Shown piece by piece: positions 36,029 through 43,662 of a stretch of DNA of 64,000 nucleotides (position 1 is the first letter of the stretch; each line of letters begins with the position of its first letter). This stretch comes from Bdellovibrio sp. 22V. GTDB taxonomy: Bacteria; Bdellovibrionota; Bdellovibrionia; Bdellovibrionales; Bdellovibrionaceae. Position numbers and translations under genes: made by a program. Under the pieces are notes generated by a model. It was not told the origin of the DNA. It saw only the letters and a program-made list of their open reading frames with translations, and ran no database searches. The stretch spans positions 1,984,001 to 2,048,000 of the forward strand of contig NZ_CP125854.1 in assembly GCF_030169785.1 (NCBI RefSeq), written 5' to 3'.

Positions 36029-36754
36029 ATGAAGGCAAATCTGTTGTCGCTCGTCACTATTGCAGCGCTTTCTTTTTCTCTGATCTCTTGCGCCGTTTCG
36101 AAGTCTTCAGATGGTCGCGGGATGAACCCCACGATTTATTTTAAACCGACAATCCATCAAGATAAATCGAACTGCTCAGCGAACGATCTTCGCGATTTGC
36201 TTTCTCCCAAAGGGCGCACTTTAGCCACATTATGCTCCAAAGATTACGATCAATGTTTGCTGCAAGGTTCCTGCTTTGTGGATGATGGAACTAAAATCAG
36301 CTCTTACAACTATCATTCAACTAAAGAGGGCGTGCCGCGTTTTATCGACGTGGAATTGAAAGAGTGTCCTTACGGGTACGGCGTTAACGGCAGTTGCTTG
36401 GACCCTTATTTTTCTGTAGCGGCGGATCTTAGCATTTATCAAGTCGGTGACGTGCTTTTCATTCCTCGTTTAGTTGGAGCCGCATTGCCGAATGGCGAGA
36501 TCCACGACGGGTATGTGATCGTCCGAGACACCGGTGGAGCCATCGTCGGTGCGAATCGTTTTGATTTCTTTACGGGGTTTTATGATCATCGCGCGAAAGA
36601 AAACACCTTGGCGCGCCTTGGTTTCAGTGATCCTCGCAACCACTTTGAATTCAGACTTGCAACGGCCGAGGAAGCTCAAGCCGTTCGCGTTCGTCGCAAC
36701 TATCCTCGTCTTAAGCAGGACGTCCTTGAAGAAGGAATCGCTCGCTCTTTATAG
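36029..36754 (+). CDS. Lipoprotein with 3D (triple-Asp) domain
   Basis: A 241-residue lipoprotein; lipobox LISC with Cys21. The C-terminal region ~130-185 resembles the 3D domain of MltA and related wall enzymes: DVLFIPRLVGAALPNGEI then VRDTGGAIVGANRFDFFTG, with the aspartates at 141, 167 and 179. The domain suggests a peptidoglycan-binding or lytic transglycosylase-like role in the envelope. AAAGGAG precedes the start. Its stop overlaps the next, convergent gene by 6 bases. Confidence 0.75.
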   Translation: MKANLLSLVTIAALSFSLISCAVSKSSDGRGMNPTIYFKPTIHQDKSNCSANDLRDLLSPKGRTLATLCSKDYDQCLLQGSCFVDDGTKISSYNYHSTKEGVPRFIDVELKECPYGYGVNGSCLDPYFSVAADLSIYQVGDVLFIPRLVGAALPNGEIHDGYVIVRDTGGAIVGANRFDFFTGFYDHRAKENTLARLGFSDPRNHFEFRLATAEEAQAVRVRRNYPRLKQDVLEEGIARSL

Positions 36755-38014
36755 CGATCCCACGTTCAACATAAATGTCATTCCGTCTAAAGGCTCTTCC
36801 ATATCCGTGAGGATTTCATTCCAGCCTGGATTTTTATTTACATTCAGAAGATGCGCAAAAAGCGCTTTGTGCACCGGAGCCTCGTAACCGAAATAAGAAG
36901 AAAGACCGTTCGTCAGAATATCGATTTTGCCTTTTGATTTTTGCGCGGCAAAGTTTGAAAGGTAATAAGAATACGTCGAACAGCCATCAAAAAAGAAGAT
37001 CTGATATTTGCGCGGGTTGAACTCGAGCGGGCCCGCTTTTTCTTCGAGCGCCGCGATATCGAGATTTCCACCCAAGCCAGAGTGGCCTGCGTAAATTACA
37101 ACATCCGCCTCTTTCAGAGCGTTTTTGAAGAACTTTGCAAATGTGACGTTCTTGCTGGAAGATCCCGTTTCGACAAGAAGTCTTGTCACACGAACTTGCA
37201 CAAGTTTTCCATCTTTTCTTTTAAGTGTCTTGTCGAATTGATGGATCGGACGATTTTGATAGCGCGCCACCAGAGTTTCTTTAAAGCCGGTTTGACGAAG
37301 CCATTCGTTCATCTCTTCAAAGGCCAAACGGCCTTCGTCTTCGTCGTCTTTCGCATTCTCTGAATAACCGTTGACAGTTGTAATCTGGAATAGATCGCCG
37401 TTGCCGTTATCTCCGCGGAGACGCTCTAACTGAGCGTCAGCATCTTCCGGCAGATTTTTTAAAGCCGCGATGTTGATTTTCACCGGCGCCGCCATTGGCG
37501 CCTGTCTTAGGAATTCGCAGCCCGCACGAAAAGGATCATAGAAATACCAGAAGTCGCCGAAACTTGGGTAGTGTTCATCTGTGCATTTCTCTGCATAAAA
37601 ATTATCGAGGTCGGTGGGGAGTGTGATGTTCCAGAAGCCTCTTTCGATAAGTCTTGTCGCGAGTTTTTTATTTAAAAGCAGAACGCCCGAAACTTTATAT
37701 TGAATCGTGCGCACGCCGTGACGGGTTTTCTTCTTAAGAATTTCATAGGAAAGTGGCAAGCGCGGAGCTCCCACACCGGGAGTATCAGAGTTGATTCTAT
37801 AACGAGCGACGATCTCTGGAGATTGGAAATAGCCAAACAGATGTTGTGCATGAACATCGGCAAGATAGACGGGATCTTCTTGAGTGTCCGTCGTTTGAAA
37901 TTCCGCGGTATAAGAAAATTTAACTTCCTGAGAGCTGGGAGAAAGCACGGCGGCCGGTGCCGTCAGCGCCAAAGAGACTGTAAAATGGACCAAGAAAAGA
38001 GCGAGAAACTTCAT
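36749..38014 (-). CDS. Exported protein with clan-CD-like (caspase/CHAT) peptidase motifs
   Basis: A 421-residue protein with a signal peptide (1-21). The first ~270 residues are not recognised. Residues 303-350 have the clan CD arrangement: a hydrophobic strand then His-Gly-type turn (VVIYAGHSG, His311), and a second hydrophobic strand ending in a Cys (IFFFDGCSTYSY, Cys345). That matches caspase, gingipain and CHAT folds, here with Ser in the HG position. A secreted cysteine peptidase is plausible but unproven. It is convergent with the 3D lipoprotein gene and divergent from the DUF1460 gene. Confidence 0.55.
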   Translation of the reverse strand: MKFLALFLVHFTVSLALTAPAAVLSPSSQEVKFSYTAEFQTTDTQEDPVYLADVHAQHLFGYFQSPEIVARYRINSDTPGVGAPRLPLSYEILKKKTRHGVRTIQYKVSGVLLLNKKLATRLIERGFWNITLPTDLDNFYAEKCTDEHYPSFGDFWYFYDPFRAGCEFLRQAPMAAPVKINIAALKNLPEDADAQLERLRGDNGNGDLFQITTVNGYSENAKDDEDEGRLAFEEMNEWLRQTGFKETLVARYQNRPIHQFDKTLKRKDGKLVQVRVTRLLVETGSSSKNVTFAKFFKNALKEADVVIYAGHSGLGGNLDIAALEEKAGPLEFNPRKYQIFFFDGCSTYSYYLSNFAAQKSKGKIDILTNGLSSYFGYEAPVHKALFAHLLNVNKNPGWNEILTDMEEPLDGMTFMLNVGSL

Positions 38015-38227
38015 CGAGAACCTCCGTCTTTTTGCAGAGGCCTGTTTGTAAAAGTCCTCGGAATAGCTGTCAAATCAAGGCTTTGAGGTTTGTGATTCTT
38101 TCATTTTTTTGCGCCCAAGAAAGGCCTTGTGTCGATTTGATACACACGGAAAACGCCTTAAACTCAATTAAACAGCGATATAGCGAGCCTTGGATTTGCT
38201 TTACCTGGGACTGGAATCGAGGAACGT

Positions 38228-39172
38228 ATGAGATTATCCGCTGCCTTTTACATTCTAATAGCATGCAGTCTGTCTGCCGGCCCAATGGCTTTCGCCGCCT
38301 CTACGGAAGCGACAGGGACGACCTCTGGTGCCAGTGGAGTTTCCTCTGCAGACCGTGATTTAGAAAATCTTTACGGAGCTTCGAAAGCTTGGCGCGAAGC
38401 CAGTGTGCAAGAGCGCGTTCATCTTTTCGCCCGTTATTTTTTGCAGAATAAAAGTCCTTATCTTGTCGAACCTCTCGGAGAGGGTCGCAATGGAGAGATC
38501 TCGCAATCTCCGCTCTACCGATTTGATGGTTTTGATTGCACGACATTTGTTGAAACGGTGTTGGCTCTGTCGTTTGCGAAATCCCCCGAAGAGTTTAAGG
38601 AAACGATCAACCGCATTCGCTATAAAGACGGTATTGTCTCTTATGAAACTCGCAACCATTTTTCTAGTCTCGACTGGGTTCCCAATAATAGTAAGGCCGG
38701 GTACGTGACTGATATTACGGGAACGATTGCCGGGAAGTACACGAAGTGGTCGCAGACTTGGATTGATAAGGATCAATGGTTTTACAAAAAAGGGGAGCGC
38801 TTTGTTCTGATGGGTCGTCAGTTCTCTCGCTCGCTCGGTCAGTTGCCTTATATCGCGAAGGAAGATCTTCTTGAAAACGAGGCTCTGCTCGCGCGCATTC
38901 CTTCGGGAAGTATCTTTAATCTTGTTCGTCCCAATTGGGATTTGGTGAAAGCGGCCGGCACGCGCTTGGATGTTTCTCACCAAGGTTTTCTTATTCGAGA
39001 AAATGGAGTTCTGTACATGGTTCACGCGAGCAACGGTCGTGGTCGCGATGGCAGTGACGACTATATGGGTGTGAAAAAAGAGGCTCTTACGAGCTACATT
39101 CGCCGTGTGATGCTGGCGTCTCCTTCGATGGCTGGTTTCAATATTCTGGGTGCTGGGAAGGCTTCCCCTTAA
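38228..39172 (+). CDS. Exported DUF1460-type amidase (NlpC/P60-like)
   Basis: A 314-residue exported protein (signal peptide 1-23). The motif FDCTTFVETVLALS with Cys104 and the downstream SHQGFLI with His251 match PF07313 (DUF1460), shown for some members to be an N-acetylmuramoyl-L-alanine amidase with a permuted NlpC/P60 fold. It would cut peptidoglycan in the periplasm or in prey. Monocistronic; no terminator was resolved before the flagellin leader. Confidence 0.85.
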   Translation: MRLSAAFYILIACSLSAGPMAFAASTEATGTTSGASGVSSADRDLENLYGASKAWREASVQERVHLFARYFLQNKSPYLVEPLGEGRNGEISQSPLYRFDGFDCTTFVETVLALSFAKSPEEFKETINRIRYKDGIVSYETRNHFSSLDWVPNNSKAGYVTDITGTIAGKYTKWSQTWIDKDQWFYKKGERFVLMGRQFSRSLGQLPYIAKEDLLENEALLARIPSGSIFNLVRPNWDLVKAAGTRLDVSHQGFLIRENGVLYMVHASNGRGRDGSDDYMGVKKEALTSYIRRVMLASPSMAGFNILGAGKASP

Positions 39173-39671
39173 ACTTTTCTGTGTAACATAACCCTTTGAT
39201 AAAACATCGCTTTCCCGGCCTTGGTCGAGGTCTTCCTAGACCTTTGTCGTAAAATTTTTTAGTCCTTAATTTCCAGTAAAATCAGGCACTAACGTTAGCC
39301 CTCCTAAAAAAACTAGACCTTGGCCCTAAAGTTTTCTGGACTATGGTCCGAATAGATTCGCGTAACACGTTGGGAATAAAGTTGGCTTCGGACCTCCTCC
39401 TCCAAAAAGCTCGAAAGAGCTCCTCAAAGGATCAACCTCCGATGGCAATGGTTCCTCGAAAAACTGGGTCAGTCACCCCGGTCTCGAGGAGCCTTTCCCA
39501 CAAAATTTTAAATTTATTTTTTTAGTGAGTTAGTAAGAAAAAATTTAAAACACAGATCATAGTACGTTGACGGGATCTAAGAGTGTTCTGAAGGTAAGTG
39601 GTGCGACCTAGGTTCACGAACAATTCCAAAAAAATCAGCGGAAGTGGTCTTTAATCCCTTAGGAGGTTCTC
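39173..39671 (+). other. Long leader and promoter region of the first flagellin gene
   Basis: No gene. It holds a sigma-28-like promoter (39327-39354) and, downstream of it, an ~310-base untranslated leader. CTAGACCTT occurs at 39236-39244 and 39313-39321. The leader contains the hairpin AGCTC-GAAA-GAGCT near 39409 and a pyrimidine tract CCTCCTCCTCC near 39396 that could pair with the AGGAGG before fliC. A 60-codon frame inside lacks a ribosome site and is not called. Confidence 0.5.
39327..39354 (+). promoter_or_regulatory. Sigma-28-like promoter of first flagellin gene
   Basis: TAAAGTTT (exact -35 match), 12 bases, TCCGAATA (a looser match to GCCGATAA). CTAGAC lies 8 bases upstream. Confidence 0.6.
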
Positions 39672-40496
39672 ATGGGCTTAAGAATCGCTACCAATACTGC
39701 ATCTATCGCAGCACAACGTGTGCTCTCTAAACAGCAAAAACGTGCGGAACATTCGGCGCAAGCTTTGGCGTCAGGTTCTCGTATCGTAAACGCCGCCGAT
39801 GACGCCGCCGGCTTGGCGATCTCAGAAAACTTTAAAGGACAGTTGAAAGGTATTTCGCAAGCGCGAAACAACGCGAATAATGCGATTTCATTCTCGCAAG
39901 TGGGTGAAGGTGGTCTCAGCGAAGTATCGAATATCTTGATTCGTCTCCGCGAGCTCGGAGTACAAGCAGCGTCTGATACTGTCAGTGATACGGAACGCGG
40001 GTTCCTCAACAACGAGGCCCAACAATTAATCCAAGAAGCGGATCGTATCGCGAAAACCACTATGTTCGGTAATACGAAACTCCTCGATGGTTCCGGTGGT
40101 AAGTTAGAATTCCACGTCGGCGCCTACGGCGGAGAGGAAAATATCATCTCCTTCGACTTCGATGCGGATGCGACGACAAGCACTCTTGGTATTAGCGGTA
40201 TCGCCGTTGATGACAAAGGCGCGGCTCGTGACACGCTTGAGGCCGTGGATGGAGCTCTTCAAAAAGTCGGTGCTTTGCGCGCGAACTTCGGTGCGATGCA
40301 ATCGCGACTTGAATCTACGGTAAGTAACCTCGACGTTTCTTACGAAAACTTGTCAGCAGCGAACTCTCGTATCCGCGATACTGATATCGCGAAAGAAACG
40401 GCAGAGATGGCTTCCGCAAGTATCTTGCAAAACACAGCGGTATCGGTTCTTGCGCAAGCGAACCAATTACCTAACGTGGCATTGAAATTAGTTTAA
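39672..40496 (+). CDS. fliC: Flagellin
   Basis: A 274-residue flagellin with the conserved N-terminal D0/D1 (MGLRIATNTASIAAQRVL through SGSRIVNAADDAAGLAISENF, ~1-140) and C-terminal D1/D0 (~195-274, NSRIRDTDIAKETAEM to ANQLPNVALKLV). The variable D2/D3 region is almost absent, as is usual for the short flagellins of this group. TTAGGAGG precedes the ATG. A second copy follows 1.25 kb downstream, beyond a transposase gene. Confidence 0.95.
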   Translation: MGLRIATNTASIAAQRVLSKQQKRAEHSAQALASGSRIVNAADDAAGLAISENFKGQLKGISQARNNANNAISFSQVGEGGLSEVSNILIRLRELGVQAASDTVSDTERGFLNNEAQQLIQEADRIAKTTMFGNTKLLDGSGGKLEFHVGAYGGEENIISFDFDADATTSTLGISGIAVDDKGAARDTLEAVDGALQKVGALRANFGAMQSRLESTVSNLDVSYENLSAANSRIRDTDIAKETAEMASASILQNTAVSVLAQANQLPNVALKLV

Positions 40497-40568
40497 TAAG
40501 TAAAACACTTAAGAAATCACAATTCGTTAACACTACGGATATCGAGTGGGGCCTGTTCTGGGATACGG

Positions 40569-40586
40569 CCTCATTCGAGAATGAGG
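40569..40586 (+). other. Hairpin in the fliC 3' region
   Basis: CCTCATTC-GA-GAATGAGG, perfect 8-bp stem about 70 bases after the flagellin stop; possibly a stability element ahead of the terminator. Confidence 0.5.
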
Positions 40587-40621
40587 GGTCGCCCACATAA
40601 ACTCCTCGTGTCTTAAGCCCA

Positions 40622-40650
40622 CCCTGGGAGCACCCGCTCCCAGGGATTTT
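40622..40650 (+). terminator. Terminator after first flagellin gene
   Basis: Perfect 9-bp stem CCCTGGGAG / CTCCCAGGG with ATTTT after it, ending at the edge of the mobile-element inverted repeat. Confidence 0.75.
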
Positions 40651-40677
40651 AAAAGGTGCCTGCTTCTTTTTTCTGGC
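40651..40677 (+). repeat. Left 27-bp inverted repeat of the transposase element
   Basis: AAAAGGTGCCTGCTTC followed by TTTTTTCTGGC; its exact reverse complement is at 41402-41428. It reaches the first base of the transposase stop codon (read on the minus strand). Confidence 0.9.
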
Positions 40678-41315
40678 TACAGCGCACAATCTTCCAAGGG
40701 CGAAGACCGACTATCCCGCCTCGGCAATCTAAAAACGCCTTTCCGCAAGGCTTTCCGGACATCTTCCCAATTGTCACTTGAAGGCGCCGTATTTAACCAC
40801 GAAAGCGTCAACTCTCTCTGGGTAATCGAACCCCAATTATGATCATCTAAAATAGGAATTTCCATTCGCGTGTTTCCAAGCAACGCCGGCAGCGTGGAAT
40901 ATGGATAGTCTTCGACTCGTTTACAGATTCCTGCAGCGACGGGATTTCGATAAAGATATTTGTACGCGTGCAGATAATAGAGGGGAGAAGCAATCAAACT
41001 GCGATGAAATCTTGAACCGTAAGTTTGATTAATTCTTTTAGCTTGAAAAGTAATTTCTCGACTGGTTTCACGCATAAAGTATTGCATCGCTTGACTAAGA
41101 TTTCCATCCGGAGTTGCCGCAATTAAATGAAAGTGATTGCTCATCATTACAAACGCATGAATGCGCACATTGAACGCAAGATGCATAAAATATAAATTTC
41201 TCGTCATCAACTCCCACATCTTATCCATGTCGTTGGAAAACCAATCGCGATTAATACAACGAGCATAGAGGTGATAAGGAAACTCTGTGTGATTGATAAA
41301 ATTTTTTCTTCCCAT
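40677..41315 (-). CDS. REP-associated tyrosine transposase (RAYT, Y1/IS200-like)
   Basis: A 212-residue Y1_Tnp protein with His61-Phe-His63 in NHFHLIAA and the likely nucleophile Tyr120 in YLYRNPVAAGI, matching HUH single-strand transposases of the RAYT branch. I use ATG 41315 (MGRKNFINHTEFPYH), since conserved sequence begins there; a longer frame would start at GTG inside the repeat. It is in opposite orientation to the flanking flagellins, exactly bounded by 27-bp inverted repeats. RAYTs may move or maintain REP-like palindromes. Confidence 0.9.
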   Translation of the reverse strand: MGRKNFINHTEFPYHLYARCINRDWFSNDMDKMWELMTRNLYFMHLAFNVRIHAFVMMSNHFHLIAATPDGNLSQAMQYFMRETSREITFQAKRINQTYGSRFHRSLIASPLYYLHAYKYLYRNPVAAGICKRVEDYPYSTLPALLGNTRMEIPILDDHNWGSITQRELTLSWLNTAPSSDNWEDVRKALRKGVFRLPRRDSRSSPLEDCAL

Positions 41316-41401
41316 GAAGGCGCGTAGAGCAATTTTGTTTCCGGTTTGCTCTGGTCTTTGTTCCGATCGAGGTTCGTCGGGCGGATTTTTGATGCGGTAT
41401 T

Positions 41402-41428
41402 GCCAGAAAAAAGAAGCAGGCACCTTTT
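41402..41428 (-). repeat. Right 27-bp inverted repeat of the transposase element
   Basis: Exact reverse complement of 40651-40677; followed by TTGGTCGGGG. No base differs over 27 positions. Confidence 0.9.
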
Positions 41429-41747
41429 TTGGTCGGGGTGGACTTTGGGTGGAGCTGGACTTTTGTCTTGAAGAGGGCTGGAAAATGGGCTGGATTTCAC
41501 AACCTTCGTCTAGCTTTTGCTGGATGATGGTCTAGTTTTGCTAGACGCGACTAAAGCCTTTTAAGACCTCGCCGAAAGGTTTGTCAGAAGCAACGATGAA
41601 ACTGAATCGAAAGCTCTCAAGAGACTCTGATGGAGTGACTGCCTGATGAGAATCGCTTGTAGAGAGCCCAGACGAAAGTGGAGTCACCAACGTGTTAACA
41701 GACGAGCCTAAGTAGGTATAAGGCCGTCACTATAATGGAGGTCCCTC
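41429..41747 (+). other. Promoter and leader region of second flagellin gene
   Basis: No gene. It contains a direct repeat GTCTAG(C)TTTTGCT (41508 and 41530), a hairpin GTCTAG-TTTTG-CTAGAC (41530-41546), a sigma-28-like promoter at 41552 and a leader of ~165 bases. The leader folds around GTGACT (near 41635) and AGTCAC (near 41685). Confidence 0.5.
41552..41578 (+). promoter_or_regulatory. Sigma-28-like promoter of second flagellin gene
   Basis: TAAA, 15 bases, GCCGAAAG; matches the FliA layout TAAA-N15-GCCGATAA at 6 of 8 in the -10. CTAGAC lies 5 bases upstream. Confidence 0.7.
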
Positions 41748-42581
41748 ATGGGAATGAGAATTTCTACAAACGTATCTGCAATCAACGCTCAGAGAACAAT
41801 GGTAAACTCTCAGCGCCAAATTGGAAAATCCATGGAGCAATTGTCTTCTGGATCACGCATCAATAAAGCAGCGGATGATGCTGCGGGATTGGCGATCAGT
41901 GAAAACTTGAAATCGCAAATCAGATCATTGAGCCAAGCGGGCCGAAACGCCAACGATGGTATCTCAATGGTGCAAACAGCAGAGGGTGGCTTGAGTGAAA
42001 TCTCTAACATCTTGACTCGTATGAGAGAACTAGGTGTTCAAGCGTCTTCTGATACTGTAGGTGATACTGAGCGCGGCTTCCTCGATAAAGAGATTCAACA
42101 ATTGAAATCGGAAGCACAACGTATCACGCAAACAACTAAATTCGGTACGACTAAACTTCTTGATGGTTCTGGCGATTCATTTGATTTCCAAGTAGGTATC
42201 GGTAATGACTCAGAAGCTGATAGAATTTCCTTTAATGCTGGCGAAACGAACGCAACAATCGACAGCTTGGGTATCGCAGGTTTCGACTTCTCGTCTAAAG
42301 CGGGTGCTCAAGAAGCGTTGTCACAAATCGACACGGCTCAATCTCAAGTGAACGGTTACCGCGCAAATCTCGGTGCCCTTCAAAACAGATTGCAATCCAC
42401 TGTCGACAACTTGGGTGTGCAACATGAGAACATCTCTGCCGCGAACTCTCGTATCCGTGACACAGACGTAGCTTTGGCTTCTGCTGAATCTACACGTAAC
42501 TCGGTTCTGTTGCAGGCGAATACTGCGGTGTTGGCTCAAGCGAATGCAATGCCAAACAATGCAATGAGATTGATCGGTTAA
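41748..42581 (+). CDS. fliC: Flagellin
   Basis: A 277-residue flagellin, homologous to the first copy: N-terminal MGMRISTNVSAINAQRTM and SGSRINKAADDAAGLAISENL, C-terminal NSRIRDTDVALASAEST and LAQANAMPNNAMRLIG. Middle variable region ~140-195 only. Copies differ over most of the middle, so this is not a recent duplication. TGGAGG precedes the start. Multiple flagellins let the filament be a mosaic; export uses FliS, encoded downstream. Confidence 0.95.
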   Translation: MGMRISTNVSAINAQRTMVNSQRQIGKSMEQLSSGSRINKAADDAAGLAISENLKSQIRSLSQAGRNANDGISMVQTAEGGLSEISNILTRMRELGVQASSDTVGDTERGFLDKEIQQLKSEAQRITQTTKFGTTKLLDGSGDSFDFQVGIGNDSEADRISFNAGETNATIDSLGIAGFDFSSKAGAQEALSQIDTAQSQVNGYRANLGALQNRLQSTVDNLGVQHENISAANSRIRDTDVALASAESTRNSVLLQANTAVLAQANAMPNNAMRLIG

Positions 42582-42641
42582 TATTAAGAAATAAGAGTTT
42601 GATCTGAGAGGCTACCTCCGTTGCCTCTCGGTACCAACCTA

Positions 42642-42669
42642 CCCAAGGAAGGCGAAGCCCTTCCTTGGG
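42642..42669 (+). terminator. Hairpin terminator after second flagellin gene
   Basis: CCCAAGGAAGG / CCTTCCTTGGG perfect 11-bp stem; only a weak T-rich tail (TACTTTCGTC), so efficiency is uncertain. Confidence 0.65.
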
Positions 42670-42747
42670 GTACTTTCGTCTAGTCTCGAAATTCCTCGTT
42701 TTTTGATTTGGTATTCTGTAAATGATCTTCGTTGGAGGAGGTTGTTT

Positions 42748-42975
42748 ATGGGTGTTATCGAAATACTTCGTCATCTCTCTGATCCATTTAAAAAGCATAA
42801 TCCTAAAGAACCTGTAGTCATGGCACCGCCGGAGCGACATGACGTGGAAGAACCGAAACGAGACGAGGAGACTCAGCTTGAAGGAATTATTTCGGAAGTG
42901 TTGGATAGTGAAGGTCATCGGGTGGTTTTGAATAAAGATAAAATTCAAAACTGGCCGGAATTCAAAAAGCACTGA
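42748..42975 (+). CDS. Small protein of unknown function
   Basis: A 75-residue protein starting after TGGAGGAGG. N-terminal half basic/Pro-rich, then acidic (EEPKRDEETQLEGIISEV). No domain recognised. It is followed by a bidirectional terminator shared with the hemerythrin gene. Real-gene status rests on the strong ribosome site. Confidence 0.55.
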   Translation: MGVIEILRHLSDPFKKHNPKEPVVMAPPERHDVEEPKRDEETQLEGIISEVLDSEGHRVVLNKDKIQNWPEFKKH

Positions 42976-42981
42976 AAGAAT

Positions 42982-43008
42982 AAACGGGAGTCGTAAAGAC
43001 TCCCGTTT
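42982..43008. terminator. Bidirectional terminator
   Basis: Perfect 11-bp stem AAACGGGAGTC / GACTCCCGTTT between convergent genes; A and T tails suit either strand. Confidence 0.8.
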
Positions 43009-43031
43009 ATGTTTGATGGCGAGCAAGGTGA

Positions 43032-43571
43032 TTAAGGATACATCGACTGGCCGGTGTGGGCAGGGTGGGTGATAGGTTTGTTGAAAACCTCGATGTCTCC
43101 TGCCAGGGCGTTATCGATCATGCCTTTGTATTTGTCTTTCAGGCGTTCCATATTTTGTGCGATAGTTTCCGCCTCATCACTGGAAAAAACTTTCTTCGCT
43201 TTCGAAAAAATTTCGCCTTCTTCCTCGGCGACGTGATGGTCGACAAGTTCGGAAAGAACTTTGATCTTTGCTTTCCACTCTTCGTCTTCAAAAGAGATGC
43301 GCGAAAGCTCATTTAATAGCAAGGCAACAACGTGATGTTCTTGTTCGCCTTCCCAAGTCAGTTCTTCTCCTTTGAAATCCTTGCTGACAAGGCGGAGAGG
43401 ACGATAGAAAACCTCCTCTTCCGCTTTCGCGTGAGAGGCTAAATTCACTTTCAATGTATTAAAGAGATTTTCGACTTCGCGGAAGTCTTCATCTTCCAAG
43501 GAAGAATTTATCTCCTCGAAAAGATCTTTGACCTCGCGGTGATCCTTTTTTAAAAGTTCGTAGATCGTCAT
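43032..43571 (-). CDS. Hemerythrin HHE-domain protein
   Basis: A 179-residue helical protein with HHE-type iron-binding residues: DHREVKDLF, HAKAEEEVFY, EHHVVALLL and HHVAEEEGEIF, giving the usual His/Glu ligands of a four-helix di-iron site. Such proteins bind oxygen or NO or store iron. ATG 43571 follows AAAGGAGG. Monocistronic. Confidence 0.9.
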   Translation of the reverse strand: MTIYELLKKDHREVKDLFEEINSSLEDEDFREVENLFNTLKVNLASHAKAEEEVFYRPLRLVSKDFKGEELTWEGEQEHHVVALLLNELSRISFEDEEWKAKIKVLSELVDHHVAEEEGEIFSKAKKVFSSDEAETIAQNMERLKDKYKGMIDNALAGDIEVFNKPITHPAHTGQSMYP

Positions 43572-43662
43572 AAATCCTCCTTTCATTCAGGGTACCCTTT
43601 CGGAAATGAAGACTTAACTTACGAAATAACAATCTCAAAGACTCTAAGTCGTGGTCGGTGAC

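Larger units (their letters stand above)
40651..41428. mobile_element. RAYT unit bounded by inverted repeats
   Basis: A 778-bp unit: left repeat, transposase gene, right repeat. It lies between two flagellin genes in the intergenic gap, so neither is broken. No target-site duplication can be seen, as expected for Y1 enzymes. Confidence 0.8.

Noticed and set aside
39343-39525. 60-codon reading frame within the first flagellin leader
   Set aside because: No ribosome site, low-complexity composition and lies inside a predicted untranslated leader.
41316-41423. Extension of the transposase to a GTG inside the inverted repeat
   Set aside because: The extra 36 residues are encoded partly by the repeat and are not like the family; conserved sequence starts at ATG 41315.
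41640-41690. Hammerhead-ribozyme-like core (CTGATGAG ... CGAAA) in the leader of the second flagellin gene
   Set aside because: The sequences after CTGATGA and before GAAA do not pair as stem II, and no cleavage triplet with stem I/III pairing was found.
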